From: Berkiella sp964594635
GTDB taxonomy: Bacteria; Pseudomonadota; Gammaproteobacteria; Berkiellales; Berkiellaceae
Assembly (NCBI GenBank): GCA_964594635.1
Contig: CAZQMV010000012.1
Span: 12,493 to 76,492, forward strand
Length of the DNA stretch: 64,000 bases
Reading direction: 5' to 3'
Shown here: piece after piece, positions 8,540-16,485 of the stretch
Layout: each line of letters opens with the position of its first letter
Position numbering within the stretch: position 1 is the stretch's first letter
Notes under the pieces: model-generated
Databases searched by the model: none
What the model was told of the DNA's origin: nothing
What the model saw: only the letters and a program-made list of their open reading frames with translations
Program-made: the position numbers and the translations under genes

Positions 8540-9496
8540 TTATATGCCAAATTCTTTTAAAAGCTCTGCGACTTCTTCAGGGGGTAATTCAAAACTTCTG
8601 CCTTTGCGCAGCCCGTTAGGTAAAACATAGGGGCCATATTGGGTGCGGATCAAACGGCTCACCTTGCAACCTTGAGATTCCCATAAACGGCGCACTTCAC
8701 GGTACTTTCCTTCGGTTAGGGTCACATCGTACCACTGATTAGCACCTGTGCCGCCGGCAAACTTCACCGATTTAAAACTGAATACTTCATCGTCTATACT
8801 GACTCCGGTAGTCAGATTTTCCAAAATCTCTTCGGTGACTTTGCCTAAAACGCGCACTGCATATTGTCTGACTTGCGCAAAAGAGGGGTGCATTAAATGA
8901 TGTGCAAGTGTGCCATTGTTGGTTAGAATTAATAAGCCGCTGGTATTGATATCTAGGCGACCTACCATGACCCACTTACTCCCCCTGACTTTTGGCAGAT
9001 TTTCAAAAACGGTGGGTTTACCTTTTTCACTCTTCGCCGCACAAAGTTCGCCTTCGGGTTTATGATAAAGCAACACACGCGTTTCTTCTTTATCAAACGC
9101 TTTTAAATACATTTTTTTACCATCAACGACAATGGTATCTTCACTGGAAACGCTTTGTCCGATAGTGGCCACTTCGCCATTTACTTTCACTTTGCCCGCT
9201 TTGATCCATTCTTCTATAGAGCGCCTTGATGCAATCCCTGCATTGGCTAAGAATTTTTGAATACGCATTGGCTCATCAATTGACGCGGTGCGAGCAGGTT
9301 TCACTTCATTTCTTTTGCGCTTCAAGGGAATACCGCTTCGTGTACGACTGCTCATTGGGGCCCTCGCACGCGCCTTGGGCGCGGCTTTTGCTTTACCACC
9401 CGGATTTTTTTCATCCGTTGACCACTCTTCATCCCGAGCTATTTTGGCTTTAGCACTTGTTCTGCGTTGAGCGGTTTTTTTTCTATTTGTGGTCAT
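8540..9496 (-). CDS. rluB: 23S rRNA pseudouridine synthase RluB with basic N-terminal extension
   Basis: RsuA-family pseudouridine synthase, predicted to modify U2605 of 23S rRNA. An S4 RNA-binding domain begins near residue 77 (MRIQKFLANAGIASRR), and the catalytic motif GRLDINTSGLL carries Asp182. The C-terminal EGKYREVRRLWESQG segment is typical of RluB. The first 75 residues are a lysine/arginine-rich low-complexity extension (KKTAQRRTSAKAK and similar), probably an additional RNA contact. The gene follows scpB by 12 bases in the trpS-scpA-scpB-rluB block. Confidence 0.93.
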   Translation of the reverse strand: MTTNRKKTAQRRTSAKAKIARDEEWSTDEKNPGGKAKAAPKARARAPMSSRTRSGIPLKRKRNEVKPARTASIDEPMRIQKFLANAGIASRRSIEEWIKAGKVKVNGEVATIGQSVSSEDTIVVDGKKMYLKAFDKEETRVLLYHKPEGELCAAKSEKGKPTVFENLPKVRGSKWVMVGRLDINTSGLLILTNNGTLAHHLMHPSFAQVRQYAVRVLGKVTEEILENLTTGVSIDDEVFSFKSVKFAGGTGANQWYDVTLTEGKYREVRRLWESQGCKVSRLIRTQYGPYVLPNGLRKGRSFELPPEEVAELLKEFGI

Positions 9497-9508
9497 ACGT
9501 AAAACATC

Positions 9509-10522
9509 TTATTCATTGTCCGTGGTATCGGCGTTTTCAAGTTCATCCAGAATCGAGGACATTGATTGCACTTCTTCCTCTTCATCTTCTTCGATGGTTT
9601 CTAATTGATCTTCAATATCGTCATCTTCGTCTTCATCATCATCTTCGTCGTCGTCATCTTCGTCTTCTTCATCATCTTCATCTTCATCGTCATCGTCATC
9701 ATCATCTTCGTCGTCGTCATCATCTTCGTCGTCGTCATCATCTTCGTCGTCATCTTCTTCATCAATTTCATCATCGATATCTTCTTCTGAAGCTTGAATG
9801 AAAGCATCTTCCTCTTCATCAATGTCTTGCATATCATCATTTTCAGAGGCAACGGCTTGCATAGCAGCTTCAATCGCTGCATTGGCAATGGATGCCGCTT
9901 GAGCTTCTGCTCCATCAATATCTAAAGACTCTTGCGTCATCAGAGCAGTTTCTGCTTCTAATGGCAGATCTTCCGACACTTCATCATTGAGATTGACCAT
10001 ATCAACCGCTTTCAATTCTGATAACGGTGGTAGTTCTTCTAAGCTTTTTAAGCCGAAATGATCTAAGAATGTTTTTGTGGTGGCATAAAGCGCGGGCTTA
10101 CCTGGCACATCTTTATAACCAACAATACGGATCCATTCTTGCTCATCGAGCGTTTTAATAATATTGGTACTGACAACAACGCCGCGTATATCTTCAATTT
10201 CACCGCGTGTAATGGGTTGTCTGTAGGCAATCAGTGATAACGTTTCAAGCAATGCCCTGGAATAACGTGCTGGTCTGTCTTCGACGGATTTGACAATATA
10301 AGGAGCTACGGTATCTGAGACTTGAAAGCGAAAACCAGATGCAACTTCAACTAAGCGGATACCCCTTTTTTCATAACCTTTTTGCAAAAGTTCAATTACT
10401 TTGCGAATTTCGGCCAAAGCAGGCTTCTCTTCATCATCAAAGAGTTTAGCAATATCTTGCGCTGATACCGGCATAGTTGATGCAAAAATTGCTCCCTCAA
10501 CAATAGGGATCAACTCATTCAT
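9509..10522 (-). CDS. scpB: Segregation and condensation protein B with long poly-acidic tail
   Basis: Winged-helix subunit of the SMC-ScpAB condensin complex. The folded part is the first 170 residues, containing LIAYRQPITRGEIEDIRGV, diagnostic for ScpB. The start at 10522 overlaps the end of scpA as ATGAATGA; extending upstream to 10729 would bury 215 bases inside scpA and was rejected. After a linker the protein has a remarkable run of Asp and Glu, about residues 234-317, followed by a short end (MSSILDELENADTTDNE). The acidic run is encoded by GAT/GAC/GAA-rich triplet repeats and is far beyond the family's usual length of about 200. Confidence 0.93.
   Translation of the reverse strand: MNELIPIVEGAIFASTMPVSAQDIAKLFDDEEKPALAEIRKVIELLQKGYEKRGIRLVEVASGFRFQVSDTVAPYIVKSVEDRPARYSRALLETLSLIAYRQPITRGEIEDIRGVVVSTNIIKTLDEQEWIRIVGYKDVPGKPALYATTKTFLDHFGLKSLEELPPLSELKAVDMVNLNDEVSEDLPLEAETALMTQESLDIDGAEAQAASIANAAIEAAMQAVASENDDMQDIDEEEDAFIQASEEDIDDEIDEEDDDEDDDDDEDDDDDEDDDDDDDEDEDDEEDEDDDDEDDDEDEDDDIEDQLETIEEDEEEEVQSMSSILDELENADTTDNE
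9700..9753. repeat. 18-bp tandem repeat in the scpB acidic tail
   Basis: Three head-to-tail copies of catcatcttcgtcgtcgt (the third has one mismatch), embedded in a longer degenerate TCN triplet tract at 9572-9823. On the coding strand each unit encodes six acidic residues. Copy-number change would alter tail length in frame. Confidence 0.85.
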
Positions 10523-11576
10523 CGGTTTGGAACGAGTCGCCTGTGTCCGGTTCTTCGCTGATTTCTCGGACGAGTTCACTTCTGGCTCTTGTGTCTCGCT
10601 CATCAACGGCTCCACTGATTCCATTGCTGGCTCCGCTTGCGGCTCCATCGCCAATTCCTGCGTAGAGATCTCCACCGCCTTCTTCGTCGATTTTTTTACG
10701 GACTTCTTCATAGGGCTCTTCATGGTCAACCACCTTTACATGTATGGGGCCAAAAGGCTCAGATTGCACAATATCAATCGCACCTAAACGCAATAACTCT
10801 AGCATTGCTAAAAAACTGACAACAACACCAAGTCGTCCTTCACTGATCGTGAAGCAATCATAAAAAGAAATGAAACGATTAGCATTGACCAATTCGAGCA
10901 AGCTACTCATTCTTTCTCGCACAGATAACGCTTCGCGTTCCACTTTATGGGTCGCTAATAATTCTGAGCGCTTTAAAATATCCATGAAAGCACCTAACAG
11001 CTCTGATAAATCAATCTCAGGCTTGGGTGCAGTAAAAATAACTTTAGGTACATCTGCTGAACCGCTAAAGGTATCTCGACCTAAGCGCGGTAGTGCATCA
11101 ATTTGTTCAGCGACAATTTTAAAGCGTTCATATTCTTGTAAGCGTCGTACTAATTCTGCTCTGGGATCTTCTTCTTCAGGTGCATCTTCGGAACGTGGCA
11201 ATAACATGCGTGATTTGATCTCAGCAAGCATAGCTGCCATCACTAAATATTCTGCCGCCAGCTCAAGTTTCAGATCTTTCATCAGATCAACATATTCCAT
11301 GTATTGATGCGTTATTGCAGCAATCGGAATATTTAAAATATCAAAATTTTGTTTACGAATGAGATACAGCAATAGATCTAAGGGGCCAGCAAATGCATCT
11401 AAAAACACTTCTAATGCATCTGGTGGAATATAAAGATCTTCTGGCATCTTCATTAAACCAACGCCATTGACCAGTGCCACATAAGCGTGCTCTGGCACGA
11501 CATCTTCTACCACTTCTGTGGGCAGAATGTCTGCTGGTGCTTCTTGTTCCAAAACGTCAGTCATTGACTCTCGCAT
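10515..11576 (-). CDS. scpA: Segregation and condensation protein A
   Basis: Kleisin subunit that bridges the SMC heads with ScpB. The 353-residue protein contains the family signature FAGPLDLLLYLIRKQNFDIL, with ITHQYMEY and EIKSRMLLP following. The ATG at 11574-11576 shares one base with the trpS stop codon (TAATG); a second ATG four codons later is an alternative. The C-terminal end is Gly/Ala-rich before RARSELVREIS. The scpA-scpB overlap implies coupled translation of partner subunits. Confidence 0.95.
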   Translation of the reverse strand: MRESMTDVLEQEAPADILPTEVVEDVVPEHAYVALVNGVGLMKMPEDLYIPPDALEVFLDAFAGPLDLLLYLIRKQNFDILNIPIAAITHQYMEYVDLMKDLKLELAAEYLVMAAMLAEIKSRMLLPRSEDAPEEEDPRAELVRRLQEYERFKIVAEQIDALPRLGRDTFSGSADVPKVIFTAPKPEIDLSELLGAFMDILKRSELLATHKVEREALSVRERMSSLLELVNANRFISFYDCFTISEGRLGVVVSFLAMLELLRLGAIDIVQSEPFGPIHVKVVDHEEPYEEVRKKIDEEGGGDLYAGIGDGAASGASNGISGAVDERDTRARSELVREISEEPDTGDSFQTDE

Positions 11577-12805
11577 TATCTATCACGGTGGGGTAAACCC
11601 ATTACTTCTCTCACTTCTTCGAGAGTTTCTCTAGCAATATCGCGTGCAGCCTCACAGCCTTCACGGACAATTTCTTTCACCAATCGCGGATTGTTTTTAT
11701 ATTCTTCAGCACGACTTAAAATAGGTTGCTGTTGCTCGATGATCGCATCAGAAAGAGCCTTTTTACATTCAAGGCAACCGATTCCAGCGGTAGTACACCC
11801 TTTTTGTACCCACTCTTTTACTGCGGTATCAGAGTATACCTTATGTAAAGACCAGACTGGGCATTTTTCTGGGTCTCCCGGATCAGTTCGTCTGACCCGT
11901 GCAGGATCTGTTGGCATGACTTTGATCTTTTTCTCGATATTCTCCGGCAGCTCACGAATGGCAATGGTATTGTTATAAGATTTTGACATCTTTTGCCCAT
12001 CTAACCCAGGCAATTTAGCATGTTGGGTCAGCATGGCTTGGGGTTCCGGTAGAATGATTTTGCCCGAGCCTTCCAAATGCCCATAAAGACGTTCACGTTC
12101 ACTTAATGATAAATTCCCTTGCGCAAACACCATGGCTTGTCCACGTTCTAGTGCTTCTACAATACCGGTTTCCTGGAACTGACGTAAGCATTCTAGGTAA
12201 ATTTTGGCATTTTTCTTGCCTAATTTATTAATGGCTATTTTGGTTTTTTCTTCATACCCTGGCTCTTTGCCATAAAGGTGATTAAAACGTCTTGCGACTT
12301 CTCGGGTTAATTCTAAATGCGACACTTGATCTTCGCCCACCGGAACATAACCCGCTTTATAAGCAAGCACATCGGCGCTTTGTAATAAGGGATACCCCAA
12401 GAAACCATAGGTCGCCAAATCACGTTCTTTGAGTTTCTCTTGTTGATCTTTGTAGGTTGGAACCCGTTCTAGCCAACCCAATGGGGTAATCATGGATAGC
12501 AGTAAGTGCAATTCAGCATGTTCTGGGATCCGCGATTGAATAAAAATCCGACAAGATCCAGGATTTATCCCACATGCCAGCCAATCGATAATGGTTTCCC
12601 AGACGTTTTCTTCAATGGAATAGGTATCTTCATAGTGGGTTGTGAGTGCATGCCAATCAGCGACAAAAAAGAGACACTCATACTCATACTGCAATTTGAC
12701 CCAATTGGTTAATACCCCATGGTAATGGCCAAGGTGCAATGCGCCAGTTGGTCGCATACCTGAAATAACCCGTTGAAAATCATTTGTAGATCCGCTGACA
12801 GCCAC
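11576..12805 (-). CDS. trpS: Tryptophanyl-tRNA synthetase
   Basis: Class Ic aminoacyl-tRNA synthetase that charges tRNA-Trp. The ATP-binding HIGH variant is LHLGHYHG and the KMSKS loop is DGQKMSKSYNN. At about 410 residues it is longer than the E. coli enzyme (334); extra sequence between the Rossmann halves includes a helical block (GKKNAKIYLECLRQFQETG), as in the long TrpS group. Two GTG starts are possible, 12811 and 12805; AAGG abuts the first but is about six bases from the second, so 12805 was chosen. First gene of the trpS-scpA-scpB-rluB block. Confidence 0.95.
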   Translation of the reverse strand: MAVSGSTNDFQRVISGMRPTGALHLGHYHGVLTNWVKLQYEYECLFFVADWHALTTHYEDTYSIEENVWETIIDWLACGINPGSCRIFIQSRIPEHAELHLLLSMITPLGWLERVPTYKDQQEKLKERDLATYGFLGYPLLQSADVLAYKAGYVPVGEDQVSHLELTREVARRFNHLYGKEPGYEEKTKIAINKLGKKNAKIYLECLRQFQETGIVEALERGQAMVFAQGNLSLSERERLYGHLEGSGKIILPEPQAMLTQHAKLPGLDGQKMSKSYNNTIAIRELPENIEKKIKVMPTDPARVRRTDPGDPEKCPVWSLHKVYSDTAVKEWVQKGCTTAGIGCLECKKALSDAIIEQQQPILSRAEEYKNNPRLVKEIVREGCEAARDIARETLEEVREVMGLPHRDR

Positions 12806-12945
12806 AATCACCCTTACTCAATAAAGTTTAAAATACGATTAAAATTAGCAGATTATGGAATTGTAAGCTAATTGAACGTCGCTGTCTCTTTGACTCCGCA
12901 CCTACAAATAGGTAGTATACCAACTATCTGAGAAACACCGAATAA

Positions 12946-12967
12946 TTGTAGGGGCCGTCCCCTACAA
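12946..12967. repeat. Palindrome TTGTAGGGG-CCGT-CCCCTACAA
   Basis: A perfect 9-bp inverted repeat with a four-base loop lies in the divergent gap between trpS and the small membrane protein gene. The same region also contains cctacaaatagg about 45 bases upstream. It may be a REP-like dispersed palindrome or part of a regulatory hairpin; I found no second full copy in the window. Confidence 0.5.
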
Positions 12968-13006
12968 AACCATGAGTGTTACATATAAAATTCGAATGCG
13001 AAGAGT

Positions 13007-13252
13007 ATGATGTTTTTTGAGCCACTCCCTACTAACCTTGGCGGCCACAGCAATGACGCCATAGCCGCATTACTGACGCTAATGCTCACTGGTTTTCTGG
13101 TTTATATGTTTTTTCAAACAAAGCCCACCACTCAGCGGGCCTTTTTGCGTCTGATGTTCCAACCGGTATATGTTAGTTCACTAATGTTTACTTTATGGCT
13201 CTGTGCCATGCTTTTTTGCTACTATTTATCCACTTTAGTATATTGTCCTTAA
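13007..13252 (+). CDS. Small membrane protein, 81 residues
   Basis: Not recognised as a named family. Two hydrophobic helices are evident (about residues 20-36 and 56-78) separated by a short basic loop (KPTTQRAFLRLMF). ATGATG at 13007 follows GAAGAG. It is 27 bases upstream of yciB in the same direction and probably cotranscribed, which hints at an envelope role. No catalytic motif is visible. Confidence 0.6.
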   Translation: MMFFEPLPTNLGGHSNDAIAALLTLMLTGFLVYMFFQTKPTTQRAFLRLMFQPVYVSSLMFTLWLCAMLFCYYLSTLVYCP

Positions 13253-13279
13253 TGGATTCATTTCGACCTTGAGGACTGC

Positions 13280-13834
13280 ATGCACTTTTTTTATGACCTA
13301 CTGCCCATTATCCTGTTCTTCGTTGCTTATAAATTATATGGCATTTTTACTGCAACGATTGTTGCTATTGTCGCCGTGCTTGCACAAGTTTCTCTGACCG
13401 CGATCCGGGGTAAAAAACCCGAAATGATGCAACTCATCACACTGGGTATGGTTATCGTGCTGGGTGGAGCAACTTTGCTTTTCAAGAATGAGCTATTTAT
13501 TAAATGGAAACCCACTGCCGTTTATTGGGTATTAGGCATTACTTTTGCCATTACTGCCATGGTTAGCAAAAAAAACCTTGTGCAAAAAATGCTAGAAAAA
13601 AACCTCGAATTACCGGAAAAAGCTTGGTCAACGTTAAATACTAGTTGGTGTGGTTTTTTCTTTTTAATGGGCATTTTAAACCTCTTCGTTGTTTACAATT
13701 TTGATACCAATACGTGGGTTAATTTCAAATTATTTGGTACTTTAATTTTGACGTTAATCTTTGCAGGCATTCAAGGTCTGCTTATTTCACGCTTTATCAG
13801 TAACAGTGAAGCAGCTGAAAAAAAAACACTGTGA
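13280..13834 (+). CDS. yciB: Inner membrane septation protein YciB (IspZ/IspA family)
   Basis: 184-residue polytopic inner-membrane protein; the family is linked to cell envelope integrity and septation, and YciB interacts with elongation and division proteins in E. coli. It starts with the conserved DLLPIILFFVAYKLYGIF and contains RGKKPEMMQLITLGM and WKPTAVYW, both hallmarks. About five or six membrane segments are visible. The start has GAGGA. It precedes a BolA gene by nine bases. Confidence 0.92.
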   Translation: MHFFYDLLPIILFFVAYKLYGIFTATIVAIVAVLAQVSLTAIRGKKPEMMQLITLGMVIVLGGATLLFKNELFIKWKPTAVYWVLGITFAITAMVSKKNLVQKMLEKNLELPEKAWSTLNTSWCGFFFLMGILNLFVVYNFDTNTWVNFKLFGTLILTLIFAGIQGLLISRFISNSEAAEKKTL

Positions 13835-13843
13835 GAAAAAACC

Positions 13844-14122
13844 ATGACGTTACATGATGCCCGCAAACGTTGGATTGAAGAAAAACTTCAAGCATTAACA
13901 CCCAGTGCGCTCACCATCATCGATGAAAGCCACTTACATTTAGGCCATGAAGGTGCCAAAAGTGGCGCCAGTCACTTTTCGGTTACGATTGTGAGTCCGC
14001 AGTTTAGAGGGTTATCAGCCGTTCAACGCCACCAACTCGTGTATGCGCAATTACAATCCTATATTCCTCATGAGATCCATGCACTTAAAATCAAAGCGCT
14101 AACAGAAGAAGAAACTGCCTGA
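13844..14122 (+). CDS. BolA-family protein
   Basis: 92-residue BolA/YrbA-like protein. The family binds monothiol glutaredoxins and [2Fe-2S] clusters and affects stress morphology. Diagnostic features are the central ESHLHLGHEGAKSGASHFSV segment with conserved histidines and RGLSAVQRHQLVYAQL (the helix-turn-helix-like part). Same transcription unit as yciB. Which BolA subgroup it belongs to cannot be fixed by eye. Confidence 0.9.
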   Translation: MTLHDARKRWIEEKLQALTPSALTIIDESHLHLGHEGAKSGASHFSVTIVSPQFRGLSAVQRHQLVYAQLQSYIPHEIHALKIKALTEEETA

Positions 14123-14237
14123 TCCGACCTTTAGTCTTAGAATGAATACTTCCTATCTATTACCATATGCTATTTATTGCATGCATTACGCACCAAAGTA
14201 TAATTCGACTAACTAATTTTTTATACCTGGTGAAAGC

Positions 14238-14732
14238 ATGAAATTTCTCACTAAAGAACAATTAAGCAATTGGATCCTCGATGGAACATGGTCGATCGGC
14301 CTTGCAACTTTACTATCAAGAGGAGTTATTTCCCCTTTAACGATTGGCGTTTCTGCTGCGTTATTTGCAGTTCAAGCAAAAGGTAATTTCCCCATCGCAA
14401 GAATAACGCGAGGGATCGTCGATAGCGCAATTCAATTTTATGATAATTATATTGATGGCAACTACAAGCCACCAGTCGATCCGGATCCCTCAGACAAAAG
14501 AGCCTATTACAAAGAATATGGCATGTCTAAACGCCATGAAAAAGCGATTGATGATGGGTTAGATAACGAATTACTTGAAAATACAGTAGAAACTTTTCAA
14601 GCGCCAGGCATGTTTACTTGGCTTTTTGGCGAGAAGAAAAAGACGGTTCAAGTTGCCCCAATGTCTCTGACTGAAATAAGAGATATGAGCTACGGTTCTA
14701 CCCGTTCAGGAAACAGCTTTAAATTAAATTAA
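14238..14732 (+). CDS. Hypothetical protein, 164 residues
   Basis: No family recognised. A mildly hydrophobic N-terminal half (IGLATLLSRGVISPLTIGVSAALFAVQ, shown here in part as motif LLSRGVISPLTIGVSAALFA) could insert in or lie on a membrane. It is followed by a polar, Tyr/Asp-rich segment (NYIDGNYKPPVDPDPSDKRA) and a Lys-containing C-terminal region. Start at 14238 follows GGTGAAAG. It converges on the gene at 14776 and shares a bidirectional terminator with it. Confidence 0.55.
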   Translation: MKFLTKEQLSNWILDGTWSIGLATLLSRGVISPLTIGVSAALFAVQAKGNFPIARITRGIVDSAIQFYDNYIDGNYKPPVDPDPSDKRAYYKEYGMSKRHEKAIDDGLDNELLENTVETFQAPGMFTWLFGEKKKTVQVAPMSLTEIRDMSYGSTRSGNSFKLN

Positions 14733-14734
14733 AC

Positions 14735-14766
14735 AAAATGGCTTCGTTTTTAAACGAAGCCATTTT
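14735..14766. terminator. Bidirectional rho-independent terminator
   Basis: Perfect 15-bp inverted repeat AAAATGGCTTCGTTT/AAACGAAGCCATTTT with a two-base centre. A-rich left and T-rich right flanks give a U tail on both strands. It lies three bases after the stop of the 164-residue gene and ten bases beyond the stop of the opposing gene, so it can end both transcripts. Confidence 0.9.
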
Positions 14767-14775
14767 ATGATCAAC

Positions 14776-15432
14776 TTATTGGAATGCTTTAGCCACTTTC
14801 CCAATTGAATCCGTCGGAGCAGGTGTTGCAAGTGCAACTTTACTTGCTTCAGTTGCTTGACGGTTTTTCTCTTCGAATTGTGTCACTAAAGTTTTGGTAC
14901 TACCATGCTCTTCGGTACCTACTTTCATTTTTACAGTATCAGTCGCCTTTTCTGCAGCAGCCAAGGCTTCTGTAAATCTAGCAGCTAAATTCTTTGGTAA
15001 TTTACCAACAGATTCCTGCATTGAAGGCTGTACTTCCACGACTTTGCCAATTTTACCTACTGATTCCTGGGGAATACTTGCTGCAACAGGCGTTGGAGCA
15101 ACATCACTGGTATTTGCGGCAACTGCTGGAGTTGGTGTCGTTTCTGTCACAGCGGTTGCTGCTGCTTCAACAGTCACTGGAGCAACTGCTTCAGCTTCAT
15201 TACTGACTTCTCCTTCTTCAGCATCACTCTTTTGCGAAGCTTCTGATTCTGATTCTAATTCTGCATCGGCTGCTTCATCTTCATTTTCTGCAGATGATTG
15301 AGAAGCGCTTGCTCTATGTGATGCTTCTTGCTCTTCATCTGCTGCATTATCAACAGAAAATTCTGGATGTATATCGTCAGTGTGGGGTAATGGTAATTCT
15401 TCGTTGGCTGCTTGTGGCCCTTTCTTGCTCAT
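14776..15432 (-). CDS. Ala/Glu/Thr-rich low-complexity protein with three SVGK-type repeats
   Basis: About 218 residues, no recognised family. The first half is highly acidic and Ala/Ser-rich and likely disordered. The second half holds three copies of a short motif: QESVGKIGKV, QESVGKLPKN and TDSIGKVAKA, at about residues 122, 139 and 207. The space between the second and third copies is occupied by an amphipathic Ala/Lys/Glu-rich segment (RFTEALAAAEKATDTVKMKV), possibly helical. The ATG at 15432 is six bases from AAAGGAG; the in-frame ATG at 15438 abuts that site and was not used. No signal peptide. Confidence 0.6.
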   Translation of the reverse strand: MSKKGPQAANEELPLPHTDDIHPEFSVDNAADEEQEASHRASASQSSAENEDEAADAELESESEASQKSDAEEGEVSNEAEAVAPVTVEAAATAVTETTPTPAVAANTSDVAPTPVAASIPQESVGKIGKVVEVQPSMQESVGKLPKNLAARFTEALAAAEKATDTVKMKVGTEEHGSTKTLVTQFEEKNRQATEASKVALATPAPTDSIGKVAKAFQ

Positions 15433-15555
15433 AGTCATCTCCTTTTACTCATCAACCAACCATGGTTGAACTGCGATGCAGAGTGTATCAAAATCTCTGA
15501 CAACAAAAAAAGAAATAATTTTTAAATAAAGTGCTCTAACAAAACTTGAGGAAAG

Positions 15556-15583
15556 CGGTCACCTATCGAAAAATAGGTGACCG
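15556..15583 (-). terminator. Hairpin after sucD
   Basis: CGGTCACCTAT and ATAGGTGACCG form a perfect 11-bp stem with a CGAAAA loop, 30 bases beyond the sucD stop on the minus strand. It is followed there by CTTTCCTCAAGTTTT, a weak U-rich tail. Likely terminator of the sdh-suc operon. Confidence 0.75.
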
Positions 15584-15612
15584 AATGAGGAAAGATCATT
15601 GAATTGAAATGG

Positions 15613-16485
15613 TTATTTAGCCAAAACTGCTTGTACACCTTTACCAATGTCAGCAGGCGACTTAACCGTTTTAACACCCGCTTTTTCTAAAGCCTGATAT
15701 TTCTCTTCAGCTGTACCTTTTCCACCCGCAATAATTGCACCGGCATGTCCCATACGTTTACCTTTGGGTGCCGTCACCCCAGCAATGTATGAAACCACTG
15801 GCTTGGTGACATGATCGTGAATATATTGTGCGGCTTCTTCTTCAGCAGAGCCACCAATTTCACCCACCATCACAATCACTTCGGTTTGTGGATCTTGTTC
15901 AAACAACGCTAATGCATCAATAAACGTGGTTCCTGGAATAGGATCACCACCAATACCAATACAAGTACTTTGACCAAAACCTAAATCGGTGGTTTGTTTA
16001 ACCGCTTCATAAGTTAAGGTGCCTGAACGGGATACAATACCTACTTTACCCGGCAAATGAATATCACCAGGCATAATGCCGATTTTGCATTGGCCAGGTG
16101 TAATAATACCGGGGCAGTTAGGACCAATTAAACGCGTACCTGTGCCACGTAAGGTCACCATCACATCTAACATATCTAATGCGGGGATACCTTCAGTAAT
16201 GCAGACAATCAATTCAATGCCAGCATCATACGCTTCGATAATGGAATCTTTACAAAATGGTGCTGGAACATAAATCACACTGACGGTTGCGCCTGTGTCT
16301 TTTACCGCATCTCTTACCGTATTAAATACGGGTAAATTTAAATGCTTTTGGCCACCTTTGCCTGGTGTTACGCCACCAACCATTTTAGTGCCATAAGCAA
16401 TGGCTTGTTCAGAGTGAAATGTGCCTTGTCGGCCAGTAAAACCTTGGCAAATGACCTTGGTATTTTTATCTATCAGTACGCTCAT
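15613..16485 (-). CDS. sucD: Succinyl-CoA synthetase alpha subunit
   Basis: TCA-cycle enzyme subunit that binds CoA and carries the phosphohistidine. 290 residues, full length. The CoA-binding fold begins with GFTGRQGTFHSEQAIAYGT, and the phosphorylated His lies in GHAGAIIAGGKGTAEEK. The ATG overlaps the sucC stop by four bases. Last gene of the operon. Confidence 0.97.
   Translation of the reverse strand: MSVLIDKNTKVICQGFTGRQGTFHSEQAIAYGTKMVGGVTPGKGGQKHLNLPVFNTVRDAVKDTGATVSVIYVPAPFCKDSIIEAYDAGIELIVCITEGIPALDMLDVMVTLRGTGTRLIGPNCPGIITPGQCKIGIMPGDIHLPGKVGIVSRSGTLTYEAVKQTTDLGFGQSTCIGIGGDPIPGTTFIDALALFEQDPQTEVIVMVGEIGGSAEEEAAQYIHDHVTKPVVSYIAGVTAPKGKRMGHAGAIIAGGKGTAEEKYQALEKAGVKTVKSPADIGKGVQAVLAK

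Noticed and set aside
9605..9801. Plus-strand frames full of Ile/Val/Phe or His/Leu/Arg opposite scpB
   Set aside because: They are reverse readings of the GAT/GAC/GAA repeat tract and have no independent coding sign.
10523..10729. Extension of scpB to a 406-residue protein
   Set aside because: The extra 69 codons lie wholly inside scpA in another frame, are low complexity, and the ATGAATGA overlap gives a natural start at 10522.
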